DNA of 22,928 bases from Acidobacteriota bacterium. GTDB taxonomy: Bacteria; Acidobacteriota; Terriglobia; Terriglobales; Acidobacteriaceae. How positions within the stretch are numbered: position 1 is the stretch's first letter; each line of letters starts with the position of its first letter. The notes under the pieces were generated by a model, which saw nothing but the letters and a program-made list of their open reading frames with translations, ran no database searches and was not told the DNA's origin. This document shows positions 7,523-14,191 of the stretch, piece by piece. The position numbers and the translations under genes were made by a program. Location of the stretch: the NCBI GenBank assembly GCA_021802085.1, contig JAKAAZ010000023.1, positions 1 through 22,928 on the forward strand, read 5' to 3'.

Positions 7523-7777
7523 ATGCCACCGCCCGACAATCCGCAATCCAATCGCAAAACCGCCCTGCGCGAGTTGGTGCAGGCAGAAACCATCCTGCAG
7601 ATTGCGCTGGTGCTGCCGCTTGCGACCATTATTGGCTGGGCCATCGGCGACTTCCTGGACCACAAGCTGCATCAATCCTGGATCGCCATGCTGGGCCTCG
7701 CGTTTGGGATTGCGGCGGGATTTATCCAGGTCATTCGCATGGCGAACCTTGCAAATCGCAGCAACGACGCCAAATGA
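7523..7777 (+). CDS. atpZ: AtpZ/AtpI-family F0F1 ATP synthase accessory protein
   Basis: This 84-residue protein has two predicted TMs (about 24-42 and 53-73). GWAIGDFLDHKLHQSW (38-53) followed by a Gly-rich second helix, GLAFGIAAGFIQVIRM, matches the ATPase_gene1/AtpZ family that precedes F-type ATPase operons and is linked to c-ring assembly or Mg2+/Ca2+ handling. The start ATG 7523 has GGAGA six nt upstream, directly after the 11-bp hairpin. It overlaps the next gene by ATGA (7774-7777), implying translational coupling. The assignment rests on size, topology and position more than on long conserved motifs. Confidence 0.75.
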   Translation: MPPPDNPQSNRKTALRELVQAETILQIALVLPLATIIGWAIGDFLDHKLHQSWIAMLGLAFGIAAGFIQVIRMANLANRSNDAK

Positions 7778-8256
7778 CCACGCAGACGAACATACCGACC
7801 CTAGGCAACGAAAACACACCGCCGGGCAAGCTCGATCCGCCGCCCGCGCCGGCCCCAGTCCAGTTCAATGAAGAGGACATTCGCCGTACGCTGCGCCGCG
7901 CACTACGGCTGGCCGCCGCGGTTGCGCTGGTGGCGACGCCGATTTTGTGGGCGTGGCTGGGCTGGCGAACCTGGCTGACATTCGTGATTGGCGTGGCGAT
8001 TTCAGCTACTGGGCTTGTGGAGTGGCTGCAGTTGCTTTCCGCCATGATGTCTCGGATGGAGGAAGGGCGCACCCCGGTTCCCATGGGCCGCGTGCTGATC
8101 ATGTTTTTCCTGCGTTTGGCAGTAGCGGGAGTGCTCTTATATGCTAGTCTAAACAGTTTGCACGGCTCAATTTATGCCTTGCTGGCCGGACTGGCAGTGT
8201 CTTTGCTCGCCCTGTCGGTGGAGTCCATCCGCCTGATGGCGCGAACGGAACCATGA
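7774..8256 (+). CDS. atpI: AtpI-like ATP synthase subunit I
   Basis: This 160-residue protein has a Pro-rich cytosolic N-terminus (about 1-40) and four hydrophobic segments (about 45-60, 67-90, 105-125, 128-150). The architecture and its place immediately before atpB fit the ATP synthase I family, thought to help assemble the c-ring with membrane insertase. No catalytic motif is expected. It is translationally coupled to atpZ by the ATGA overlap. A 67-bp gap separates it from atpB. Confidence 0.72.
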   Translation: MTTQTNIPTLGNENTPPGKLDPPPAPAPVQFNEEDIRRTLRRALRLAAAVALVATPILWAWLGWRTWLTFVIGVAISATGLVEWLQLLSAMMSRMEEGRTPVPMGRVLIMFFLRLAVAGVLLYASLNSLHGSIYALLAGLAVSLLALSVESIRLMARTEP

Positions 8257-8323
8257 AATCTGGGCCGTCGAATTTTCCTTCAAGCCTTTAGACTGAAGAG
8301 AACCTGAAAAGAAAGCACGAACC

Positions 8324-9055
8324 ATGCCGCTCCAACATTTCTTTGCACAAATCCTGAACCACCTATTGGCAGGCCCCATCACGGCTCTGATGAATTGGAT
8401 CGGCCATCCGCCGATCAATCCGGCGGCGCCGATCGATGGCACCTTCACCATGGAGCTGTTGGGATTTCTGCTGCTCTTGATTTTCTTCATTCTGGTTCGG
8501 CTGACTCTGGAAGTGGAGAGGCCGGGCGTGCCGCAGCAACTGGCGGAGATGACACATGAGTTTGTCACCGGCCAGACCGAGCCGATTATTGGGGAAAAGT
8601 ACAAAGTGTATCTGCCGTTTCTGACGGCGCTTTTGCTCTTCGTCCTGGTCAACAATCTGATTGGCCTGCTGCCCGATGTCGACACTCCCACATCCAACCC
8701 GGTGGTGCCGCTGGGGCTGGCGCTGTTGACCTTTGCCTATTACCACTGGCAGGGCCTGAAGGCGCACAAGGCTGGATACATCAAGCAGTTTCTTGGCCCG
8801 CTGTGGTGGATTGCGCCGCTGATGCTGCCGATTGAATTGATTTCCCATCTCGCCCGCATCCTGTCGCTCACCATTCGTTTATTTGCCAACATGTTCGCCA
8901 GCGATTTGTTGATTCTCATCTTTTTCGCGCTGTTTCCCATCGCGCTGCCGGTTATCTTTATTGGACTGCATCTGGGCGTTTCGCTGATTCAGGCCTATGT
9001 TTTCATGCTGCTCGCAACCATCTACATCGGAAATGCCATTGCGCACGAGCACTGA
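8324..9055 (+). CDS. atpB: F0 ATP synthase subunit a
   Basis: Subunit a forms the two half-channels that carry the coupling ion to and from the c-ring. The 243-residue protein has the expected polytopic pattern. The universally required arginine of the long membrane helix is present as Arg185 in SLTIRLFANMFASDLL (181-196). LPFLTALLLFVLVNNLIGLL (97-116) is the conserved preceding helix, and the C-terminal helix LGVSLIQAYVFMLLATIYIG carries the usual Gln-Ala-Tyr-Val-Phe. The start is ATG 8324 with only an A-rich GAAAAGAAAG upstream. Confidence 0.95.
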   Translation: MPLQHFFAQILNHLLAGPITALMNWIGHPPINPAAPIDGTFTMELLGFLLLLIFFILVRLTLEVERPGVPQQLAEMTHEFVTGQTEPIIGEKYKVYLPFLTALLLFVLVNNLIGLLPDVDTPTSNPVVPLGLALLTFAYYHWQGLKAHKAGYIKQFLGPLWWIAPLMLPIELISHLARILSLTIRLFANMFASDLLILIFFALFPIALPVIFIGLHLGVSLIQAYVFMLLATIYIGNAIAHEH

Positions 9056-9067
9056 GAATTCAAGTTT

Positions 9068-9093
9068 TGCTGGAGACTGCTTCCGCTCCAGCA
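9068..9093 (+). promoter_or_regulatory. hairpin between atpB and atpE
   Basis: TGCTGGAG (9068-9075) and CTCCAGCA (9086-9093) form a perfect 8-bp stem with a 10-nt loop, starting 13 nt after the atpB stop in a 126-bp gap. The c subunit is needed in many copies per complex, so a structure raising atpE mRNA stability or translation would make sense; this is inference. Confidence 0.45.
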
Positions 9094-9181
9094 GCACCAC
9101 CCCGGGAAGTGCGTGGGGCGCAGCAGGGCGGGCGTTCCCACTCACTCGCGGAGATCTTAAGGAAGCATTGGAGTCGTACAC

Positions 9182-9490
9182 ATGCGTACCATGCAAAACG
9201 TTTTTATGACGCTGTCGGTGCTGTGCCTGGCCGTTCCGGCGTTCGCACAAGCCGGTGGCGGCGATTCGTCCCATGCCAGCATGGTGGCGATTGCCGCGGG
9301 CATCTCGATGGCCATTGCCTCCGGGCTTTGCGGTCTGGGCGAGGGTTACGCGGTCGGATCTTCGACACTGGCGCTCGCACGGAACCCGGGAGCGCGGCCG
9401 GCAATTTTTCTTTTCCTCGTGCTTGGCCTGGCCTTCATCGAATCGCTGGCACTTTTCACCTTTGCCATCATTCTGTTCAAGGTGAAGTAA
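9182..9490 (+). CDS. atpE: F0 ATP synthase subunit c with two membrane carboxylates
   Basis: Subunit c forms the ion-driven rotor ring. The 102-residue protein has a signal-like N-terminus (about 1-23, ending PAFAQA), then two TM helices joined by the polar loop ARNPGARP (66-73). Helix 2 holds the essential carboxylate Glu87 in GLAFIESLALF, followed by Ser88. Helix 1 reads GLGEGYAVG with Glu54 exactly 33 residues before Glu87. In Na+-binding c-rings the same spacing joins Gln32 and Glu65, and in the Fusobacterium two-carboxylate ring Glu32 and Glu65. The ion (Na+ or H+) is not settled by this. ATG 9182 has GGAG about 8 nt upstream. The terminator follows 19 nt after the stop. Confidence 0.93.
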   Translation: MRTMQNVFMTLSVLCLAVPAFAQAGGGDSSHASMVAIAAGISMAIASGLCGLGEGYAVGSSTLALARNPGARPAIFLFLVLGLAFIESLALFTFAIILFKVK

Positions 9491-9508
9491 GGGAATTCAA
9501 GTTCAACG

Positions 9509-9538
9509 CAAACAGCCTCCGGCCACGGAGGCCGTTTG
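9509..9538 (+). terminator. rho-independent-like terminator after atpE
   Basis: The stem GCCTCCG (9515-9521) / CGGAGGC (9526-9532) has a GCCA tetraloop. It is extended across one mismatch by CAAAC (9509-9513) / GTTTG (9534-9538) and followed by the T-rich GTTTGTGTTTGTT. It closes the F0 cluster 18 nt after the atpE stop. Confidence 0.7.
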
Positions 9539-9559
9539 TGTTTGTTGCGCAGCCGTCGT

Positions 9560-9617
9560 TGCACTCCAAGCCCGGAAAAATATCTTCGCTGTGAGACGGG
9601 CGAAGCGCAAGAGTGCA
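9560..9617. other. nested inverted repeats of unknown role
   Basis: TGCACTC (9560-9566) / GAGTGCA (9611-9617) encloses CTTCGC (9584-9589) / GCGAAG (9600-9605). It lies in the noncoding stretch 9539-9766 between the atp terminator and the transposon remnant. It does not fold as a tRNA. It could be a small RNA or a decayed interspersed repeat. Confidence 0.3.
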
Positions 9618-9766
9618 CAAGATGCTCGCAGGAGCCCATTCGAGAGGCACCCTGACGAAGCGAAGCAGCTGGTTTGCCGGCCTGCAAGATCGCGAGGTAG
9701 TTGATTGAAACGCGCGACGTGTGCCGCGCAGTTTCGATTCAGTTGCCAATCATCCCACTTAGCCCA

Positions 9767-10371
9767 AGTTCGTCACGAATTGACAGTTTCGGCTATTTTG
9801 ACCTGTCGGAGGGAAGTAAGTCCTGTTGTCTCAATGGCGGTTTCTGAAAACGCGATGGAGTGCAGACCTACCCTCTTGCAAGCCATCGCCACAGGCCAAC
9901 TGAAAGACCGCAACAAGATGGAGCGGCGGCTGGGGCAGATTCAGCCACGGCATCCGCAGGTGAACGATCTGTACGACCTCGATCTGCGCGTAAAAGCGCA
10001 TATCCTGGTCGCGTTCCCCGGCTACGCCTTGTGGGTCACACTAAAACATCTGCTGAAGCGCCGGCCTCCGATTGTGCCAACACCATCGGCAAGTGGCGTC
10101 GATAACGCCCAGCCCATGACGCCGATGAGAGCCATCGCCCTGCTGTCCACCCTGCAGAGCGCAGACAGCGTTCTGCCCACTACCGACGGTCGCGAAATCA
10201 GGCTGCGGGGGATCACCGAACCAGCCACAGAGCAGAAATCCTTGCTCCGCCAGTTCGGAATCAGTCTGCCCGAACATCTCCGGTTTCAACGCGAATGTAG
10301 TGCAAACTCTGCGATAGCCTGAACTGATTCTGAAACACTTAGGCCATTCTCACCCTCGCTCGTGACGAACT
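9767..10371 (+). mobile_element. truncated insertion sequence, IS1634-like, with 12-bp terminal inverted repeats
   Basis: AGTTCGTCACGA (9767-9778) and its exact reverse complement TCGTGACGAACT (10360-10371) bound a 605-bp segment that contains a deleted transposase gene. An intact element of this family would be expected to be well over 1 kb, so this copy has lost most of its interior. No clear target-site duplication could be identified outside the repeats. The family name is by recall of the transposase C-terminus. Confidence 0.5.
9834..10322 (+). pseudogene. internally deleted DDE transposase remnant
   Basis: The frame encodes two pieces that look like separate parts of an IS1634/IS4-type transposase joined together. 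The first is LKDRNKMERRLGQIQPRHPQ, from the middle of the protein. The second runs from VKAHILVAF through ALWVTLKHLLKRRPP, LSTLQSADSVLPTTDGREIR and LLRQFGISLPEHL to the C-terminus. The junction near NDLYDLDLRVKAH (about 9970-10005) appears to have lost the intervening stretch, where the last catalytic acid of the DDE triad would sit. The N-terminal catalytic region is also missing. The frame remains open up to 9705, but that extension is not recognisable. It should be inactive. Confidence 0.62.
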
Positions 10372-10422
10372 CCGGTTAGCCGAAGCAAAGCTGTGGTAAC
10401 CGGTGCATCCGCGGCGCGTTCC

Positions 10423-11337
10423 TTAATCCACGTCGATGCTTCCGGAGCCGGTGTACAGTTCCACGAGCGGGCCGCCGCCATTCACCGGGCCTTTGAGCAC
10501 CCCGTTGGCGATGTGTCCGGAAAGTGGCGCCGGCAATTTCGAGTCGATCGACCCGGAGCCCGCCTCCGCATCCAGGTTGAATTTTGCCGCTGGATCCACG
10601 TGCAGGTGAATGGCTCCCGACCCTGTTCCGAGCTTCCAGTCGGCGGTCGGCGTGCCGCCAATCGTCAGCGTGCCCGAGCCTGTGTTGGCTCGCAAGCCGC
10701 CGCGAAGATTCAGGGTGGTAATATTGCCCGAACCCGACTTCAGAATCCCCTGGCTTACATCGGAACCGCGCAGCGAGACATCGCCCGTCCCGGTTTCTGC
10801 GGCCATGGTTCCATGCGCCGCCTGAATGTCGATGGTTCCCGATCCGGTCCTTAGGAAGGAGTCTGAGCCGATGCCATTCGCGATGATATTTCCCTTGCCC
10901 GTACGCGCGCGCACGTAGCCGCCGATCGACTCCACGTGAATATCCCCCGCTCCGCTGGCCGCGACCACAGTGGAGCCCTTGGGGATGGTGATTTCATAGT
11001 CGATGTCGATGTTCTGGTAGGCAGAGCCGCCGCAAATGTCGCTGTTTCCTACATGGACCGCATTGCCCGTCTGTTGTACCGGCGGAGCCGCCGCGATCTT
11101 CTTCATGGTGTCGCTGTTGCCAAAATCGTGCCAGTTGGTGGGATGGATCTTTGCAGCGATCTCAATCTTGCTGCCATTAGCTCCCGCGACATGAATTGAG
11201 CCGGAACCGTTGCAGACGCTGAACGCCACATTCCCGCTGGCGGTCAAGGAACGTTGGAAGGTCAGGTCAGCCGCGTAGCAAAGGGATGAGATACAGGCGA
11301 GGAACAAGAATGCAATAACTCGTCGTGGTGCGTGCAT
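10423..11337 (-). CDS. secreted DUF4097-type repeat protein
   Basis: The 304-residue protein begins with a Sec signal (1-22, ending SLCYA). The mature part contains about ten short repeats of the form [TS]GSGxI: NGSGSIHV, SGAGDIHV, TGKGNI, TGSGTIDI, TGTGDVSL, SGSGNITT, TGSGTLTI, TGSGAIHL, AGSGSIDS and TGSGSIDV. They are spaced about 15-30 residues apart, as in DUF4097 beta-helix-like proteins of the cell envelope, whose biochemical function is not established. A Cys pair (VCNGSG and DICGGS) may form a disulfide. ATG 11337 has an excellent GGAGGA Shine-Dalgarno 7 nt upstream. It is transcribed divergently from the CorC-like gene, across a 174-bp region containing a 7+7 palindrome. Confidence 0.82.
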   Translation of the reverse strand: MHAPRRVIAFLFLACISSLCYAADLTFQRSLTASGNVAFSVCNGSGSIHVAGANGSKIEIAAKIHPTNWHDFGNSDTMKKIAAAPPVQQTGNAVHVGNSDICGGSAYQNIDIDYEITIPKGSTVVAASGAGDIHVESIGGYVRARTGKGNIIANGIGSDSFLRTGSGTIDIQAAHGTMAAETGTGDVSLRGSDVSQGILKSGSGNITTLNLRGGLRANTGSGTLTIGGTPTADWKLGTGSGAIHLHVDPAAKFNLDAEAGSGSIDSKLPAPLSGHIANGVLKGPVNGGGPLVELYTGSGSIDVD

Positions 11338-11436
11338 GGGGGAATCCTCCGGGGGTGACTGGGACTTAATGGAAATGTACTACCGGCAGGAGGATAGATA
11401 CGAGGAATTATTGCTGTGGGTTCCATAGACAATAAC

Positions 11437-11452
11437 TCTCCATACATGGAGA
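11437..11452. promoter_or_regulatory. operator-like palindrome in divergent promoter region
   Basis: TCTCCAT (11437-11443) and ATGGAGA (11446-11452) form a perfect 7-bp inverted repeat with a 2-bp centre. This is the size and symmetry of a dimeric repressor site. It lies 100 bp upstream of the DUF4097 gene and 60 bp upstream of the CorC-like gene, so it could control either or both. No regulator gene is adjacent. Confidence 0.45.
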
Positions 11453-11511
11453 TAAAGACGCTTTTAGCGGCGAGGCCTTCGATCCTCGCGGCCTGCTAGA
11501 CTCGGAGGCGA

Positions 11512-13002
11512 ATGCCAACACTGCCGCTATTTCGAGCTGCCGCGATTGCGGCGTTGATTCTGGCCAACGCATTTTTCGTCGCCGCGGAGTTTGCCCTTGT
11601 TTCGCTGCGGCGTACACGGGTGCAGCAACTGATCGAAGAGAAGCGTGGTAGCGCGCGCCTTGTTGCAGAGTTGCAATCGAACCTGGAAGAACTTTTACCC
11701 GCGGTGCAGCTAGGCGTAACTCTGGCCAGCCTGACGCTCGGCTGGTTGGGCGAACCCTTTGTGGCGCGCTTTCTGGTACCGTGGCTTTCCATTCTGCCCC
11801 ATGCCCGCTTTTTCGCCGGTATCGTGTCTGCGGGGCTGGCGTTCAGCCTGATTACCTATCTGGAAGTTATTTTTGGAGAGCTGGTACCCAAGTCGCTGGC
11901 GCTGCGCCAGGGCGAGAAAATGGCGTTGGCGATCGCCGGCCCCATCAACGTCTTCATGCGGCTGACGCGCCCCCTGGTCCGCTTCATGAACGCCTCCGCG
12001 GAACTGGTGCTGCGCGTATTCCGGCTGTCTCGCGTCCCCGATGGAACCGCCCATTCCCCGGAGGAGTTGAAGCTCATCACCACGGCTACCCGACGCGTGG
12101 GGCTGTTGCCGGAAAAGCTCGAGATGATTATCCATCGCGTGCTCGATCTGGATACCATCAACGTGCGCGAAATCATGACGCCCCGGCAACGGATTTTTTC
12201 TCTGCCCACCGATCTTCCCCTCGCCGAGGCCAACGCGCGCATTACCCAGGTGCAGCGTTCGCGAGTTCCCGTCTTCGATCCCCAACGAGGTCCCGAGCAT
12301 ATCGTGGGCGTTGTCTATGCCAAGGACCTGGCGCGGCTCATGCATTCCCGCGCCATCCTTCAGGCAGCGGCTCAAACCAGCGCGATCCGAGACGGAGAAA
12401 GCGAAATGCAGCTCGGCCAGCTGATGCACGATGTGATTATCGTGCCGGAAACCAAGCTCGTCTCCGATCTGCTCACAGAATTTCAAACTCGAAGAAGGCA
12501 TCTTGCCATCGTTGTGGACGAATTTGGCTCGACAACAGGACTCGTCACGGTCGAAGACGCGCTGGAGCAGATTGTCGGCGAGATGGAGGATGAATTCGAC
12601 ATACACGACAGCTCCATGCAAACGCTTTCTTCCGGTACGCTGGTGCTACACGGCAACGTCACGCTGCTGGATCTCGAAACCCAGATGGGGTGGCATCTGC
12701 CGCACGATGGCGGCGTCGAAACGCTGGCAGGATTTCTACTGGTGCACATGCAGAAAATTCCCAACGTGGGCGATTCGATGGTGCATGAAGGGCGAAGATT
12801 CACCGTTGCCGCAATGGAAGACCACCGCATCACCCGCGTGCGCGTAGAGCCGGAAACCGCGGCGATGACGGACAAAAAATCATCCTCGAATATAGATGCG
12901 GAAAAAGTTTTGCCGCCTAAGAGTCGCGGCGCCCAGGTTGGAACACTGGAAAGCTCCGCGACGAAGACCGGTTTCAACAACGAGGAGCACAATCCAGCAT
13001 GA
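11512..13002 (+). CDS. CNNM/CorC family transporter (HlyC/CorC-type, CBS domains)
   Basis: This 496-residue inner-membrane protein has the full CorB/CNNM architecture. An N-terminal DUF21/CNNM membrane domain (about 1-180) includes AEFALVSLRRTRVQQL (25-40) and FGELVPKSLAL (121-131). A CBS pair follows, with IMTPR (221-225) opening CBS1 and VVDEFGSTTGLVTVEDALEQ (334-353) in CBS2. A CorC_HlyC domain (about 372-447) and a polar, probably disordered tail (450-496) complete it. Characterised relatives export Mg2+ or sense it through ATP-Mg at the CBS pair; the old hemolysin name is misleading. ATG 11512 follows GGAGG with only 3 nt spacing. It overlaps the downstream permease gene by ATGA. Confidence 0.9.
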   Translation: MPTLPLFRAAAIAALILANAFFVAAEFALVSLRRTRVQQLIEEKRGSARLVAELQSNLEELLPAVQLGVTLASLTLGWLGEPFVARFLVPWLSILPHARFFAGIVSAGLAFSLITYLEVIFGELVPKSLALRQGEKMALAIAGPINVFMRLTRPLVRFMNASAELVLRVFRLSRVPDGTAHSPEELKLITTATRRVGLLPEKLEMIIHRVLDLDTINVREIMTPRQRIFSLPTDLPLAEANARITQVQRSRVPVFDPQRGPEHIVGVVYAKDLARLMHSRAILQAAAQTSAIRDGESEMQLGQLMHDVIIVPETKLVSDLLTEFQTRRRHLAIVVDEFGSTTGLVTVEDALEQIVGEMEDEFDIHDSSMQTLSSGTLVLHGNVTLLDLETQMGWHLPHDGGVETLAGFLLVHMQKIPNVGDSMVHEGRRFTVAAMEDHRITRVRVEPETAAMTDKKSSSNIDAEKVLPPKSRGAQVGTLESSATKTGFNNEEHNPA

Positions 13003-13925
13003 AGGCAGCCTGGCGCACCGTCCTGAAACGTCTTCTGCTGCTTCTCCCGGTGCTCTGGATTGTGGTGTCGCTCATCTTCTTTCTCATTCATCTGGTTCCG
13101 GGCGATCCGGTCGAGCAGATGCTGGGCGAGGGAGCCACGGCTTCCGATATCGGCGCCTTGCGCCATGCCTATGGATTGGATGTCCCACTCGGCACGCAAT
13201 ATGTTCGCTACTGGAACGGCGTGCTGCATGGAAATATGGGGCAGTCGCTGCGCTTCAACACCCCGGTCACGCAACTGATCTTGTCGCGCTATCCGTACAC
13301 ATTGGAGCTTGCCATCCCCGCCGTTCTACTGGCGATTCTGCTGTCGTTTCCCGCCGGTATCGCCTCCGCGCGCCATCGCTCCCGATGGCAGGACAAGTGG
13401 CTCGGCGTCATCAGTTTGTTTGGAGTTTCCTTTCCAAGTTTCACGCTGGGCCCCATTCTGATTCTCGTTTTTGGAATTGCGCTGGGATGGCTCCCCGTCT
13501 CCGGGACGGGATCGTGGCGGAATTTTATTCTGCCGACCGTCACCATGGGAACGGCGCTGGCGGCAATTCTGACCCGCATGGTTCGCACCTCCATGCTGGA
13601 GGAGCTGGGTCAGGACTATATCCGCACCGCGCGCGCAAAAGGACTGTCCGAGCGCGCCGTCGTCTATCGCCACGCCCTCCCCAATGCGATGATTCCGCTG
13701 CTGACGGTGATTGGCTTGCAGTTCGGCGTTCTGCTGGCTGGCGCCATCGTGACCGAGACCATCTTCTCCTGGCCCGGGCTCGGGCGACTGACCATCTCCG
13801 CTATTTCCAATCGGGATTACCCGCTGGTGCAAGGCTGCATTCTGGCTATCGGTCTGACCTATGTGCTGGTGAACCTCCTCACAGATGCGCTCTACATCCT
13901 GGCGAACCCGCGCATCCGTCAATGA
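12999..13925 (+). CDS. peptide/nickel-type ABC transporter permease (DppB-like)
   Basis: This 308-residue protein has six TMs. HLVPGDPVEQMLGEGA (31-46) and the signature VPLGTQYVRYWNGVLHGNMG (62-81) are typical of DppB/OppB. The EAA loop, QDYIRTARAKGLSERAVVYR (205-224), which contacts the ATPases, precedes HALPNAMIPLL. It would form half of the membrane channel importing peptides or similar solutes. No second permease (DppC) or ATPase gene follows; the next gene is coxB. Its ATG overlaps the stop of the CorC-like gene (12999-13002), an odd pairing by function. A substrate-binding protein of the same broad class lies at 22432, on the other strand; whether they cooperate is unknown. Confidence 0.9.
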   Translation: MKAAWRTVLKRLLLLLPVLWIVVSLIFFLIHLVPGDPVEQMLGEGATASDIGALRHAYGLDVPLGTQYVRYWNGVLHGNMGQSLRFNTPVTQLILSRYPYTLELAIPAVLLAILLSFPAGIASARHRSRWQDKWLGVISLFGVSFPSFTLGPILILVFGIALGWLPVSGTGSWRNFILPTVTMGTALAAILTRMVRTSMLEELGQDYIRTARAKGLSERAVVYRHALPNAMIPLLTVIGLQFGVLLAGAIVTETIFSWPGLGRLTISAISNRDYPLVQGCILAIGLTYVLVNLLTDALYILANPRIRQ

Positions 13926-14191
13926 ACGGTTCCACCTAACGCCAGTGACGGAAAAACTCGCGGAACAATCTTGCATCCAATCACAGTCTGAGTTCCGGAA
14001 AACCGCCGCTCCCTCGCGACCTGGTGAACGGTGTCATACTGGAAGTGCGGTTCTTTTTGTCGGATCTTGCGAATTCAGCCGACGCCTCACAAATACTTGG
14101 ATCCATCCAGAGAGCAGTTCAGCATTGCAGGAGTCTTGCGTTGAGGTCCTATTGTTTGGAAGCCATACGGTCCTCCATCTTGCCTGGAGCG
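13926..14191 (+). other. noncoding leader region upstream of the respiratory operon
   Basis: There is no credible gene in this stretch. Open frames run through it, but they lack a ribosome-binding site and recognisable content. It should carry the promoter for coxB and the following genes. The best candidate I see, TTGCGA (14067) with AATACT (14092), has a 19-bp spacer and is weak. No terminator for the upstream permease was evident. Confidence 0.4.

Noticed and set aside
9539..9704. tRNA or other stable RNA gene in the noncoding stretch after atpE
   Set aside because: The stems do not form a cloverleaf and no T-loop or CCA-like end was found.
14024..14191. Longer CoxB start at 14024
   Set aside because: The extra 56 residues do not resemble an oxidase subunit II N-terminus and no ribosome-binding site precedes them.
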